From Proteiniphilum sp. UBA5384 (GTDB lineage Bacteria; Bacteroidota; Bacteroidia; Bacteroidales; Dysgonomonadaceae), in NCBI RefSeq assembly GCF_002410825.1, contig NZ_DHOS01000062.1, positions 66,013 through 130,012 of the forward strand: a stretch of DNA of 64,000 bases, written 5' to 3'. Of the stretch, positions 26,228-36,047 are shown in pieces (positions within the stretch are counted from its first letter, which is position 1; each line of letters starts with the position of its first letter). The notes beneath the pieces were generated by a model. That model saw only the letters and a program-made list of their open reading frames with translations. It ran no database searches and was not told the DNA's origin. The translations under genes and the position numbers were made by a program.

Positions 26228-27811
26228 ATGAAACAATATAATTTTAAAACAGTACCGGCCATTATATTAACATCACTGGTCATCCTGTTTATCATTTCAT
26301 GTACCGGGAACTTTGAGGAACTGAATCTTCACCCGGCAAACCCTACAGAAGAAAACCTGACTGAATCGGAGAGACTCGGAAATCTATTCTCGTCCCTGAT
26401 TTCAACAATGCATTACGCACAGGAGAATCGTAACCAGATGGTAGACCAGATGATAGGAAACCAATATGGAGGATATATGGTCACTACCAACAACTGGCAA
26501 GGGACTAATTTTGGCACATTTAATCCTTCTACCGACTGGGTGGACTACCCATTTAAAACGATCATGGTGGACTTTAACTCCAACTTTATTAAAGTGAAGA
26601 AGGTCACAGAGTCCAAGGGCTATATCTATGGATGGGCTTCCATATTAAGGGTAGCCACCATGCTGCGCGTTACCGACATGTATGGACCTATCCCCTATTC
26701 TCAAATAGGACTTGTGGAGTCGGATGCCATAGCATATGATAATGTAAAGGATCTTTATCATAATATGATTTCAGATCTGGATAATAGCATTGCACTCCTT
26801 ATGAGCTATATGGCTGAAGCCACATCGAAAAGCCCCATGGCCGAATTTGATACAGTATACAATGGCGATTTTGAGAAATGGCTGAAATTTGCCAATTCAT
26901 TAAAATTTCGTATGGCAATACGTATTGCCGAAGTTGATACCGAATATGCAAAGGAGATAATGGCTGAAGCAATTGCAGGAGGCCCCATAGAGAGCAATGG
27001 GGACAACGCATTTATTCCTACCGAAGATAATCCGTATTACAAAGCCTCACACTTGTGGAATGATTTAGCGGCAAGTGCCACGTTATCTGCTTTTATGAAC
27101 GGGTATAATGATCCACGCAGACCGGTTTATATGACTATGGCCACCAGCACCGGCACTTATCAGGGTGTACGCATGGGAATTAACAACATAAATAAGAACC
27201 TATATTCAAATAATGCATTTTTTTCTAAACCGGCATTTACGGCCAATTCACCCTTACCGGTATTCTGTGCTGCTGAAACGGCTTTCCTTAAGGCGGAAGC
27301 AGCTTTAAGAGGTTGGATACCGGGCGGGGATGCCATGGCCAAGAGTTACTATGAACAAGGAATTACATTGTCTATGGAACAGCATGGCGTAAACATAGGC
27401 AACTACCTGAATGGCACAACATCGGCGGCATCCTATAGGGATATGTTTTCCGGCGGAACAGTTTCAGTAGCCACACCTATTACAATAGCATGGTCTGACG
27501 CAGGGAGCACGCAAAACACCAAACTGGAAAAAATTATCACCCAAAAATGGTTGGCCAATTACCCTCTTGGTTTTGAGTCCTGGTGCGACCACCGCCGCAC
27601 AGGATTTCCCCAGTTTTTCCCGGCTGTGAACAATCTCAGTTCCAGTGGATTTATCGGAGCCGTAACCAATATACCATCCCGTATGGCAAGACGTTTACCG
27701 TTTCCCCAATCTCAATATCAAGGAAATAACGAAAATGTCCAGAAAGCAATACAAATGCTTGGCGGTGATGATGCAGCATATACAGATCTTTGGTGGGCAA
27801 AAAAACAATAA
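26228..27811 (+). CDS. SusD/RagB-family glycan-binding lipoprotein, locus B
   Basis: 527 residues; lipoprotein signal (LFIISC). SusD-type blocks include RVTDMYGPIPYSQIG, WLKFANSLKFRMAIR, AETAFLKAEAALRGW and ITQKWLANYPLGFESWCDHR. It begins 14 bases after susC and is the paralogue of the locus A SusD. It should bind the released glycan at the surface and deliver it to the SusC barrel. Confidence 0.92.
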   Translation: MKQYNFKTVPAIILTSLVILFIISCTGNFEELNLHPANPTEENLTESERLGNLFSSLISTMHYAQENRNQMVDQMIGNQYGGYMVTTNNWQGTNFGTFNPSTDWVDYPFKTIMVDFNSNFIKVKKVTESKGYIYGWASILRVATMLRVTDMYGPIPYSQIGLVESDAIAYDNVKDLYHNMISDLDNSIALLMSYMAEATSKSPMAEFDTVYNGDFEKWLKFANSLKFRMAIRIAEVDTEYAKEIMAEAIAGGPIESNGDNAFIPTEDNPYYKASHLWNDLAASATLSAFMNGYNDPRRPVYMTMATSTGTYQGVRMGINNINKNLYSNNAFFSKPAFTANSPLPVFCAAETAFLKAEAALRGWIPGGDAMAKSYYEQGITLSMEQHGVNIGNYLNGTTSAASYRDMFSGGTVSVATPITIAWSDAGSTQNTKLEKIITQKWLANYPLGFESWCDHRRTGFPQFFPAVNNLSSSGFIGAVTNIPSRMARRLPFPQSQYQGNNENVQKAIQMLGGDDAAYTDLWWAKKQ

Positions 27812-27837
27812 GTGGATATTAAAAAAATATTACGACA

Positions 27838-28974
27838 ATGAATATACTGAATAAATCATTTTTATTTATCTGTATGTCTGTCCTGTTTATTGGATGCAGT
27901 GACTGGACTGAAATGGAATCTATTAATGATACCGATCTGAATAAAACAGTAAAGACAGATGAGTATTATACCGCCCTTCGCGAGTGGAAGAATACCCCCG
28001 GTTTACCCCAGGTTTTTGTCTGGTTTGACAACTGGACCGGGGTCTCTCCCACAGGAGAGAATAGTCTCCGTGGACTCCCCGATTCGGTCACCATCGCTTC
28101 CAACTGGGGAGGGCACCCCAAATTTGAACTGAGCCCCGAACGAAAAGCCGATATGGAATACGTTCAAAAAGTGAAGGGGACAAAGGTAGTAGTAACCCTG
28201 TTTTCAGCAAGAGTGGGTGATGATATGCCCGAAGATCCAATCTATGATATAGGGAACAGTTCTGATGAAGCCGTTGTAAGGCCGGCAATCCGCAAATACG
28301 CGGAAGCAATTTACGATGCAGTAATTGAAACTGGCTACGATGGTTTTGACTGGGATTATGAACCTTTTTATGGTGGCGAGCCCACGGCCTATCTATGGCG
28401 AAACGATGTACAAAGTAGAATTTTTGTTGAAGAACTGGGTTACTGGTTCGGTTCCGGCTCACAAAGAACAGACAGGGATGGGCGAAAACCCGCCAAGCCG
28501 GGTCTGCTGTTCCTTATTGACGGAGAGGTTGGAATTGGCAAGAGAATGGGGAAAAACTGGGAATCGCAGTATGTAGATTATTATGTGCTTCAGGCATATG
28601 GCTCTACTACCGATGTCAACCGCACCTCCAGGGTCAGAGGGGTAATAGAAGATATGAGCGAACATATTGCTGCCGGAAGAATTACGCCCGAAGAAGTGGT
28701 GTATAAAACTATCCTTACCGAAAATTTCGAATCTTATGCCAACAGCGGGGGTGGATTCTTAGGGATGTCCCAATTTATCTATGATCCGGAGGGTATAAAC
28801 CAACAGATTGGCGGATGTGGGCTCTATCGCTCAGGATTCGATTATACATCCAAAGGGCAGGGAGATTATGACGGTTCTCCCGAATATTACTTCTTGCGGA
28901 AAGGTATCACCAATTTATACAGGATTTTTTATGAGAGATTAAATCCCACTCCTCCTGAAACGGAAGAAGAATAG
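27838..28974 (+). CDS. GH18-family lipoprotein with intact catalytic motif
   Basis: 378 residues; lipoprotein signal ending at Cys20 (LFIGC). The GH18 signature DxxDxDxE is complete as DGFDWDYE at residues 168-175, with Glu175 the presumed acid. The position in the operon is the same as the degenerate GH18 protein of locus A. The group includes Bacteroides endo-beta-N-acetylglucosaminidases that cut complex N-glycans, so the likely reaction is hydrolysis within the chitobiose core of a glycoprotein glycan. Specificity cannot be read from the sequence. Confidence 0.85.
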   Translation: MNILNKSFLFICMSVLFIGCSDWTEMESINDTDLNKTVKTDEYYTALREWKNTPGLPQVFVWFDNWTGVSPTGENSLRGLPDSVTIASNWGGHPKFELSPERKADMEYVQKVKGTKVVVTLFSARVGDDMPEDPIYDIGNSSDEAVVRPAIRKYAEAIYDAVIETGYDGFDWDYEPFYGGEPTAYLWRNDVQSRIFVEELGYWFGSGSQRTDRDGRKPAKPGLLFLIDGEVGIGKRMGKNWESQYVDYYVLQAYGSTTDVNRTSRVRGVIEDMSEHIAAGRITPEEVVYKTILTENFESYANSGGGFLGMSQFIYDPEGINQQIGGCGLYRSGFDYTSKGQGDYDGSPEYYFLRKGITNLYRIFYERLNPTPPETEEE

Positions 28975-29021
28975 TCTTCACCTTGTATCATTCAATAATT
29001 ATTAATAGTAAAGATCTATTT

Positions 29022-30161
29022 ATGAGAAAAATATATATTATAAGTTTTGCGATTGTACTACTCGGTATGTTATTTTCCGGATGCGATGATGCAGAGTATG
29101 AAATAATCGATAATAGCGTATATCTGGGGGATGCTGCGGGATCAACCAAATCAACAACGCTTACAATGGATGATGGAGTAGATATAATTATCAATGTCCG
29201 TCTTGCCAAAAAAGTAGATAGAGATATCCAGGTTGAGATTCAACTGAATCCTTCTTTACTGGATACCCATAATGAAGTCAACAACAGTGAATATCACCCG
29301 GTTCCCGATTTTCAACTTCCCACAGGGGCCAAAGTTACCATTCCCGCCGGAGAAATAGGCGCTGTCTACACGATTAGGATTAATGATTTCGATACAGGCG
29401 GCAAACAATACGGGCTTGGCGTGGAACTGGGCAATGTCATTGCCGGTAATATAAAAAAGTCGGCCGCTCAGTCACAGTTCATTTACCTGTTAGCCAAGCC
29501 GCTCAATGTTTCCGTACCGGTATTAAATGGCTATAGCGGCATGATTACCACTGCTCCTGAGGCCAATTGGGGTATAACTACCGAACAATGGTCTTTAGAA
29601 TGCTGGACCCGCATGTCGGCATATAGTATAAATAATCAGGCAATTTTCAATACAGGCAGCGGAGATCATGAAATTTACATCCGTTTTGGCGATGCCAACA
29701 GGCCCTATAACTACCTGCAAATAAAGACTCTCGGTGGTCAGGTTCAAACTCCTTCGGATCTTCAGGCCAATAAATGGTATCACTGGGCCTTTGTGTATGA
29801 TGGAACGACGTTGACCATTTTCCAGAATGGAGAAGAAAGGATAAAATTCGATCCTCCCGCACCCAAAGGAGGTTCTGTCCGTTTCGATTATTTGGAGATG
29901 ATCTCCAGTGGATCATATTTCAGGGATGAGTGCGCCATGAGTCAGGTCCGCCTCTGGAAAACAGCGATCTCACAAACCCAGATTAAGAATAATATGTATT
30001 ATTCGGTAAATCCAGCCAATCCTGATTTAATCGGATATTGGCCAATGGATGAAGGTGAGGGAAATGAATTTGCCGACATAACCGGAAATGGACACGATGC
30101 AACCGCTGCTGCCGCTGTAGTGAAGAGATGGGAACCTAATATCCGTTTCGACCAACAGTAA
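29022..30161 (+). CDS. DUF1735 and LamG-domain lipoprotein, locus B
   Basis: 379 residues from the ATG at 29022, chosen because it yields a compact lipoprotein signal (LGMLFSGC); an ATG at 28983 adds 13 non-signal residues. DUF1735 covers about residues 25-150, and a LamG domain about 165-370 (WYHWAFVYDGTTLTIFQNG, then LIGYWPMDEGEGNEFADITGNGH). It is the counterpart of the gene at 17210, a probable surface glycan-binding protein, and the last gene before a terminator. Confidence 0.87.
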   Translation: MRKIYIISFAIVLLGMLFSGCDDAEYEIIDNSVYLGDAAGSTKSTTLTMDDGVDIIINVRLAKKVDRDIQVEIQLNPSLLDTHNEVNNSEYHPVPDFQLPTGAKVTIPAGEIGAVYTIRINDFDTGGKQYGLGVELGNVIAGNIKKSAAQSQFIYLLAKPLNVSVPVLNGYSGMITTAPEANWGITTEQWSLECWTRMSAYSINNQAIFNTGSGDHEIYIRFGDANRPYNYLQIKTLGGQVQTPSDLQANKWYHWAFVYDGTTLTIFQNGEERIKFDPPAPKGGSVRFDYLEMISSGSYFRDECAMSQVRLWKTAISQTQIKNNMYYSVNPANPDLIGYWPMDEGEGNEFADITGNGHDATAAAAVVKRWEPNIRFDQQ

Positions 30162-30225
30162 CCGGAAAAGGATTGCACTGACTATCACCATGCCAAACAT
30201 CGGGCATGTCAATGAAGTTAGTTAT

Positions 30226-30254
30226 GGAGAGCGGCAAACTGTCGCTCTCTTTTA
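30226..30254 (+). terminator. Rho-independent terminator within locus B
   Basis: GGAGAGCG (30226-30233) pairs with CGCTCTCT (30243-30250, one G-T pair), followed by a T run. It separates the susCD operon from the GH163-like gene. Confidence 0.7.
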
Positions 30255-30263
30255 ATCATTATT

Positions 30264-30271
30264 TATATTTG
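30264..30271 (+). promoter_or_regulatory. -7-like element directly before the GH163-like gene
   Basis: TATATTTG matches TAnnTTTG but ends only five bases before the ATG at 30277. If used, the transcript would have almost no leader. It may be a chance match in an AT-rich gap. Confidence 0.3.
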
Positions 30272-30276
30272 TAATT

Positions 30277-32502
30277 ATGAAACATACGCTGGTACTATCA
30301 CTCTTTCTGTTATTTTTCTCCGTCATATTGAATGCTCAAATAGCACTGTCCGAGAATGGAAAAGCAGTAGGACGTATTGTCCTCTCCACCGGTGATTCGA
30401 TAGACCTGCAGGCGGCAGAACTATTGCAAGATTTCATCCGGCAGATAAGTGGTGCCGAACTTCCAATCATTACGCAGGATCATAAAGAAATACGTAAAAC
30501 AAGAAAGAATGACATTATTATCGGAAACGGAACGCTTAATCAGGATATTATTACTGAAGATATCACAGAAGACGGATTCCGGATAGTAACCCTATCCCAC
30601 AGGGTACACATTGTGTCCGGAGGTGGTCACGGCTCCGCATATGCTGTCGTAACGCTACTTGAACAATATCTGGGAGTGAGCTATTGGGGTGAAAAAGAGT
30701 ATTCATTTACTCCCACCGAGACAATCATCCTGCCCAATATAAATATCACAGAAAATCCGGGGTTTCGTTACCGTCAAAGTCAACACTATGCCTTGTCGAC
30801 TGATCCCATATATAAACTCTGGAACAGATTGAAAAATCCGGATGAAGTTTTCGCAGCAAACTATTGGGTACATACATTCGATAAGTTGCTACCCTCTGCT
30901 GTATATGGCACAGATCACCCCGAATACTATTCTTTCTTTAACGGTAAACGCCAGCCGGGCCAAGCCAGTCAATGGTGCCTGACGAATCCGGATGTACTGG
31001 AAATTGTTACCGCCCGGTTGGATTCAATTTTTAAAGCAAATCCCGACAAGCATATAATATCTGTCAGTCAAAACGACGGCAACTTCACCAATTGCCAATG
31101 CGATCAATGCAAAGCTATTGACGATTACGAAGAGGCTTATTCAGGTAGTCTGATACATTTTATCAATAAGCTGGCCGACAGGTTCCCGGACAAAGAGATA
31201 TCTACACTCGCCTATCTTTATACAATGAAGCCTCCCAAACATGTAAAACCGCATCCGAATGTAAATATCATGCTGTGCAGTATTAACAGCGACAGGGAAG
31301 TATCTTTGACAGAGAATGCCTCCGGTCGTGAGTTTGTAGAAGCACTCGAAGGCTGGAGTAAGATATCGGACAATATTTTTGTGTGGGACTATGGCATCAA
31401 TTTCGACAATTATCTCGTACCCTTTCCCAATTTTCATATTTTAGGCGACAACATCCGGCTCTTCAAAAAAAACAATGTAACGATGCATTTTTCGCAGATA
31501 GCCGGCAGCCGTGGTGGTGATTTTGCTGAGATGCGCACATGGATGGTCTCCAAATTAATGTGGAATCCGGCGGCAGATTCAGATTCCCTGATGCAGGTCT
31601 TTCTCAACGGTTATTATGGAGATGCCGCTCCCTATTTATATAGTTATCACAAGATCATGGAAGGAGCACTGATAGGCAGTGGAAAGAGATTATGGATATA
31701 TGATTCACCGGTTTCCCATAAGGAGGGAATGTTGAAACCCGCACTGATGAGACGCTACAATGCCCTGTTTGACCGTGCCGAGGAAGCAGTTTCGAACGAT
31801 TCGGTTTATCTCAAAAGGATATGGCGATCACGTCTCCCGCTTCAATACTCCGAGCTGGACATAGCACGTACGGAAAGGGATATGGATGTAAACGCTATTG
31901 AAGAGAAGTTGAATTTATTCGAACAACGAGTAAAAATGTTCAAAGTGACCACACTCAACGAAAGATTGAATTCACCCCTCGATTATTGTGCATTATATCA
32001 TACACGCTATATGCCTACTGAAGAAAAGCCTCTCTCATTGGGAGCCAAAGTGAAATTTCTGGTAGCTCCCACCGGGAAATATGCGGAAATGGGAAAAATA
32101 ACATTGACAGACGGACTGTACGGTGGAATGACTTTTACCGAAGGCTGGATCGGCTGGGAAGGTATTGACGGCTCTTTTACATTAGATTTAGGGTGTCAGC
32201 AGCAATTCACAACAATCACGACCGACTTTCTACACCAGTTAGGGGCATGGATACTTCAGCCTCTCAACGTCACTTATTCAATTTCGGATGATGGCGAAAA
32301 TTTTCAGGAAGTGAAATCAATCGATAATCCCGAAGACAAAGATTCACAGGTTAAATTTGTGGAAATCACATACGTCAGTGATAAACCGTTGAAAGCACGT
32401 TACATAAAAGTAGATGTGACAGGAACCAAAATCTGTCCACACTGGCATTACGGAGTAGGGCATCCCTGCTGGTTTTTTATTGACGAGGTAATTGTCAAGT
32501 AA
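30277..32502 (+). CDS. DUF4838/GH163-like endo-beta-N-acetylglucosaminidase
   Basis: 741 residues with a signal peptide ending near residue 21 (SVILNAQ) and no lipobox, so periplasmic or secreted. Domains: an N-terminal alpha/beta domain like those before GH20 or GH67 barrels (about 22-140), the DUF4838 catalytic barrel (about 160-480, including ISVSQNDG and a Cys-rich CQCDQC segment), a helical region, and a C-terminal discoidin-like beta-sandwich (about 610-741). DUF4838 proteins founded family GH163, whose Bacteroides members release complex N-glycans. A terminator separates it from the susCD operon, so it may be expressed independently. Confidence 0.82.
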   Translation: MKHTLVLSLFLLFFSVILNAQIALSENGKAVGRIVLSTGDSIDLQAAELLQDFIRQISGAELPIITQDHKEIRKTRKNDIIIGNGTLNQDIITEDITEDGFRIVTLSHRVHIVSGGGHGSAYAVVTLLEQYLGVSYWGEKEYSFTPTETIILPNINITENPGFRYRQSQHYALSTDPIYKLWNRLKNPDEVFAANYWVHTFDKLLPSAVYGTDHPEYYSFFNGKRQPGQASQWCLTNPDVLEIVTARLDSIFKANPDKHIISVSQNDGNFTNCQCDQCKAIDDYEEAYSGSLIHFINKLADRFPDKEISTLAYLYTMKPPKHVKPHPNVNIMLCSINSDREVSLTENASGREFVEALEGWSKISDNIFVWDYGINFDNYLVPFPNFHILGDNIRLFKKNNVTMHFSQIAGSRGGDFAEMRTWMVSKLMWNPAADSDSLMQVFLNGYYGDAAPYLYSYHKIMEGALIGSGKRLWIYDSPVSHKEGMLKPALMRRYNALFDRAEEAVSNDSVYLKRIWRSRLPLQYSELDIARTERDMDVNAIEEKLNLFEQRVKMFKVTTLNERLNSPLDYCALYHTRYMPTEEKPLSLGAKVKFLVAPTGKYAEMGKITLTDGLYGGMTFTEGWIGWEGIDGSFTLDLGCQQQFTTITTDFLHQLGAWILQPLNVTYSISDDGENFQEVKSIDNPEDKDSQVKFVEITYVSDKPLKARYIKVDVTGTKICPHWHYGVGHPCWFFIDEVIVK

Positions 32503-32532
32503 AGGAAAGTAAGCAATTGCCCAACAAATCAA

Positions 32533-32574
32533 ACATGGGGCGCGTACCTTTTAAGGTGCAGCCCCATGTTTTTT
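32533..32574 (+). terminator. Rho-independent terminator at end of locus B
   Basis: ACATGGGGC (32533-32541) pairs perfectly with GCCCCATGT (32561-32569), with an inner ACCTT/AAGGT pairing and a run of six T. It lies between the GH163-like gene and the convergent gdhA. Confidence 0.88.
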
Positions 32575-32635
32575 ATGCAGCCTGCCGGATAATATATCAG
32601 TCCGAACAGTTCTATTTCTATCTATTTTTTAATCA

Positions 32636-33973
32636 TTATACGATCCCTTGTGCCATCATGGCGTCGGCCACTTTCATGAAACCGGCGATGTTGGCTCCTT
32701 TTACATAGTTGACATACTGGCCGGTTTTGCCATGTGCCACACATTGCCCATGGATGTCCCCCATAATCTGGTGCAACCATTTGTCTACCTCTTCATTACC
32801 CCAGGAGATATGCATGGCATTCTGGGTCATCTCTAAACCTGAGCAGGCCACTCCACCGGCATTGACTGCCTTTCCGGGAGCGAAGAGCATTTCATTTTCC
32901 TGGAAGAAATCAACCGCTTCGGCGGTACATCCCATATTGGAAACTTCTGCTACCAGCAACACGCCATTCTCTTTCAGCCGCTTGGCATCCTCCAGGTTCA
33001 GCTCATTCTGGATAGCGCAGGGTAAAGCGATGTCTACTTTAAGCTCCCAGGGCTTCCTTCCGGGATAGAATGTTGCATTCGGGAATTCCTCGGTATAAGG
33101 TGCTACCACATCATTTCCGGAGTTCCGCAACTCCAGCATATACTCAATTTTTTCCGGGGTATTCACTCCATCCGGATCATGAATATAGCCATCCGGTCCC
33201 GAGATAGCAACAACTTTGGCTCCCAGTTCGGTCGCTTTCGTCACTGCTCCCCATGCCACGTTACCAAAACCGGAAACAGCCACGGTCTTTCCTTTCAGGT
33301 CGATATGATGGGCCTCACACATCTTTTGTACAAAATAAAGCGCGCCAAAGCCGGTAGCTTCCGGACGAAGACGGGACCCACCGAATGACATCCCCTTGCC
33401 GGTAAAGGTGCCGGTATGCTCACGAGCCAGTTTCTTGTACATACCGAACATATATCCCACTTCACGTCCGCCCACGCCGATATCTCCTGCCGGCACATCC
33501 GTATCGGGACCAATATTGCGCCAGAGTTCCATCACAAATGCCTGGCAGAAACGCATGATCTCCGCCTGTGAGCGCCCCTTAGGCGAGAAATCCGATCCCC
33601 CTTTGCCACCTCCCATCGGAAGGGTGGTCAACGCATTCTTGAACGTCTGTTCAAACCCCAAAAATTTAAGGGAGGACAATGTAACCGACGAATGGAAACG
33701 AATACCGCCTTTATAAGGGCCTATAGCTCCGTTAAATTGTACACGGTAGCCGATATTCACATGCACTTTTCCGTTGTCGTCCACCCAGGGGACGCGGAAA
33801 GTAAATATACGGTCGGGTTCCACTATCCGTTCGATAATACCCGCCTTTTCAAATTCAGGATGTTGGTTGTACACGTCTTCAATCGACACCAATACCTCTC
33901 TCACTGCTTGAAGATACTCAGACTCACCCGGGTGTTTTGCCTCGAGTTGTGTCATAATGTCATTCACTCTCAT
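32636..33973 (-). CDS. gdhA: NADP-type glutamate dehydrogenase
   Basis: 445 residues, the usual length of hexameric bacterial glutamate dehydrogenases. Converts 2-oxoglutarate and ammonia to glutamate, the main ammonium assimilation step in many Bacteroidales. Family blocks are clear: GYRVQFNGAIGPYKGGIRFH with the substrate lysines, PMGGGKGG, VPAGDIGVGGREVGYM and the dinucleotide-binding VSGFGNVAWGA. The glycine-rich Rossmann motif and overall similarity favour the NADP-linked type. It has its own -7 element upstream. Confidence 0.95.
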   Translation of the reverse strand: MRVNDIMTQLEAKHPGESEYLQAVREVLVSIEDVYNQHPEFEKAGIIERIVEPDRIFTFRVPWVDDNGKVHVNIGYRVQFNGAIGPYKGGIRFHSSVTLSSLKFLGFEQTFKNALTTLPMGGGKGGSDFSPKGRSQAEIMRFCQAFVMELWRNIGPDTDVPAGDIGVGGREVGYMFGMYKKLAREHTGTFTGKGMSFGGSRLRPEATGFGALYFVQKMCEAHHIDLKGKTVAVSGFGNVAWGAVTKATELGAKVVAISGPDGYIHDPDGVNTPEKIEYMLELRNSGNDVVAPYTEEFPNATFYPGRKPWELKVDIALPCAIQNELNLEDAKRLKENGVLLVAEVSNMGCTAEAVDFFQENEMLFAPGKAVNAGGVACSGLEMTQNAMHISWGNEEVDKWLHQIMGDIHGQCVAHGKTGQYVNYVKGANIAGFMKVADAMMAQGIV

Positions 33974-34005
33974 ATTAATAAGGTTTATTTAGGATTTCAA
34001 TTTGA

Positions 34006-34013
34006 CAAAGGTA
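34006..34013 (-). promoter_or_regulatory. -7 element for gdhA
   Basis: TACCTTTG on the minus strand matches TAnnTTTG, 32 bases upstream of the gdhA ATG. I see no clear -33 TTTG. Confidence 0.5.
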
Positions 34014-34146
34014 TAGATAATTTTGGAATATTGTTACTTTACTGCAATGAAAATAAAATTAAAAATAAACTTTCATCATCAAATCATCAACCACCTTAAA
34101 CAGTGGTATAATCCAAAAAAGTTTCGGTTGTTAAAAGTTAAATGCC

Positions 34147-34154
34147 TATTTTTG
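34147..34154 (+). promoter_or_regulatory. -7 element for the trmB-mrp-Nudix genes
   Basis: TATTTTTG matches TAnnTTTG, 26 bases before the trmB ATG. The -33 region has only imperfect matches. Confidence 0.45.
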
Positions 34155-34180
34155 TGGTAAATTTCTGAACTATTTTTGAA

Positions 34181-34924
34181 ATGGCAAAGAACAAACTGGC
34201 TAAATTTGCCGACATGGCCACCTATCATAATGTGTTTCAGTATAACTTTGAAATGCTGAAAGAAGAAGGATTCCCTTATAAGGGAAAATGGCATACCTAT
34301 TTTGGGAACAACAATCCGGTTGTACTTGAGCTGGGTTGTGGCAAGGGAGAATACACCGTAGGGTTAGCGCGCAAATTTCCGGAGAAGAACTTTATCGGGA
34401 TCGACATCAAAGGAGCGCGCATGTGGACAGGAGCCAGGCAGGCGCTGCAAGAGGGCTTGACAAACGCTGCTTTTCTCCGGACCCGTATTGAATTGATTCA
34501 TTTCTTTTTTTCGCAGGATGAAGTATCAGAGATATGGATTACTTTTCCCGATCCCCAGATGAAAAAAACCAACAAACGGCTTACCTCCACACGATTTATG
34601 GATCAATATAGCCGGATACTAAAAGATGGAGGTTTCATTCACCTGAAAACGGACAGCTATTTCCTTTACAGATATACAAAAGAAATGATAGAAAAAAACC
34701 AACTTGAGATACTTTTCGATACCGACGACCTCTACCACTCCGGGTTGGATGAGGATATGCTCGAAATTCGTACGTTCTATGAACAACAATGGCTCGCGAG
34801 GGGTTTAAACATCAAATATATCCGATTCCTCTGTTCCCAAAAGCATCCATGGACAGAACCGGAGGTTGAGATTGAAAAGGATGCGTATCGAAGTTTTGGA
34901 CGGGATGCCCGTATAATGATTTGA
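34181..34924 (+). CDS. trmB: tRNA (guanine46-N7)-methyltransferase
   Basis: 247 residues. Uses S-adenosylmethionine to make m7G at position 46 of the tRNA variable loop. The class I methyltransferase motif VLELGCGKGEYT (from about residue 47) and the TrmB-specific block EIWITFPDPQMKKTNKRL are both present. It begins a compact cluster: mrp starts 12 bases after its stop. Confidence 0.93.
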   Translation: MAKNKLAKFADMATYHNVFQYNFEMLKEEGFPYKGKWHTYFGNNNPVVLELGCGKGEYTVGLARKFPEKNFIGIDIKGARMWTGARQALQEGLTNAAFLRTRIELIHFFFSQDEVSEIWITFPDPQMKKTNKRLTSTRFMDQYSRILKDGGFIHLKTDSYFLYRYTKEMIEKNQLEILFDTDDLYHSGLDEDMLEIRTFYEQQWLARGLNIKYIRFLCSQKHPWTEPEVEIEKDAYRSFGRDARIMI

Positions 34925-34936
34925 CAAATCAACATT

Positions 34937-36046
34937 ATGACTCTATATCCACAATTAATCATTGATGCACTGAAAAACGTGCGTTATCCAGGAACAGGAC
35001 AAGACATTGTTTCAGCCGGTATGGTAGCTGACGATATCCGTATCGAGGGAATGAAAGTCAGTTTTTCACTTATCACCGAAAAAGCACATGACCCTTTTAT
35101 CAAATCAGTCGTAAAAATGGCGGAACAGGCCATCCTTACGTATGCCGACAAAAGCATTGATATACAAGGTAATATATCGGTAAAATCGAAGCAATCTCCA
35201 CGACCGGAACTCCCCGAATTGCTACCCGGGGTAAAAAATATAATTGCCGTTGCCTCAGGGAAGGGTGGCGTGGGAAAAAGTACTGTATGTACTAATATCG
35301 CTGTAGCATTGGCACAAAAAGGATACAAAGTAGGATTGCTGGATGCCGACATTTTCGGCCCTTCGGTTCCCAAGATGCTCGGTGTCGAAGATGAGGGACC
35401 GACATTAGAGAATAAAGGTGGACGGGACCTGATTGTACCTATCGAAAATTGGGAAGTAAAAATGCTCTCCATCGGGTTCTTCGTCAAGAAAGAAGATGCC
35501 ATAGTATGGCGTGGGGCAATGGCCGGGAATGCATTAAAACAGCTGATTGGTGATGCCGATTGGGGTGAACTCGATTATTTCCTGATTGATTTTCCACCGG
35601 GGACAAGTGATATCCACCTTACACTGGTACAGACGCTGCCTATTACCGGTGCGGTAATTGTAAGTACTCCACAGGAAGTGGCGCTGGCAGATGCCCGCAA
35701 AGGTATCAGCATGTTTACCGGGGATAAGGTGAATGTACCTATTCTTGGATTGGTAGAAAATATGGCCTGGTTCACACCGGCCGAACTGCCGGATAACAAG
35801 TATTATATCTTCGGGAAAGAGGGTTGTAAGAAACTGGCAGAAGAGCAAGGCTACGCTTTACTAGGGCAAATCCCCATCGTACAAAGCATCCGTGAAGGAG
35901 GTGATGACGGTCGGCCCGTGGCATTACATCAGGAAAGCATCATCGGCATGGCATTCTCCCATCTTGCTGACAATCTGGTTACAGCTGTCGACAAACGGAA
36001 CCGCGAATTGCCTAAAACGCATATTGTAGAAATCACCCGAAAATAA
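34937..36046 (+). CDS. mrp: Mrp/NBP35-family Fe-S carrier ATPase
   Basis: 369 residues. The N-terminal 85 residues form a DUF59/MIP18-like domain, followed by a deviant Walker A P-loop GKGGVGKST (108-116) and the rest of a MinD-like ATPase (LLDADIFGPSVP, FLIDFPPGTSD). The family loads Fe-S clusters onto apoproteins in the cytoplasm. It sits in a tight cluster between trmB and the Nudix gene. Confidence 0.92.
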   Translation: MTLYPQLIIDALKNVRYPGTGQDIVSAGMVADDIRIEGMKVSFSLITEKAHDPFIKSVVKMAEQAILTYADKSIDIQGNISVKSKQSPRPELPELLPGVKNIIAVASGKGGVGKSTVCTNIAVALAQKGYKVGLLDADIFGPSVPKMLGVEDEGPTLENKGGRDLIVPIENWEVKMLSIGFFVKKEDAIVWRGAMAGNALKQLIGDADWGELDYFLIDFPPGTSDIHLTLVQTLPITGAVIVSTPQEVALADARKGISMFTGDKVNVPILGLVENMAWFTPAELPDNKYYIFGKEGCKKLAEEQGYALLGQIPIVQSIREGGDDGRPVALHQESIIGMAFSHLADNLVTAVDKRNRELPKTHIVEITRK

Positions 36047-36047
36047 A

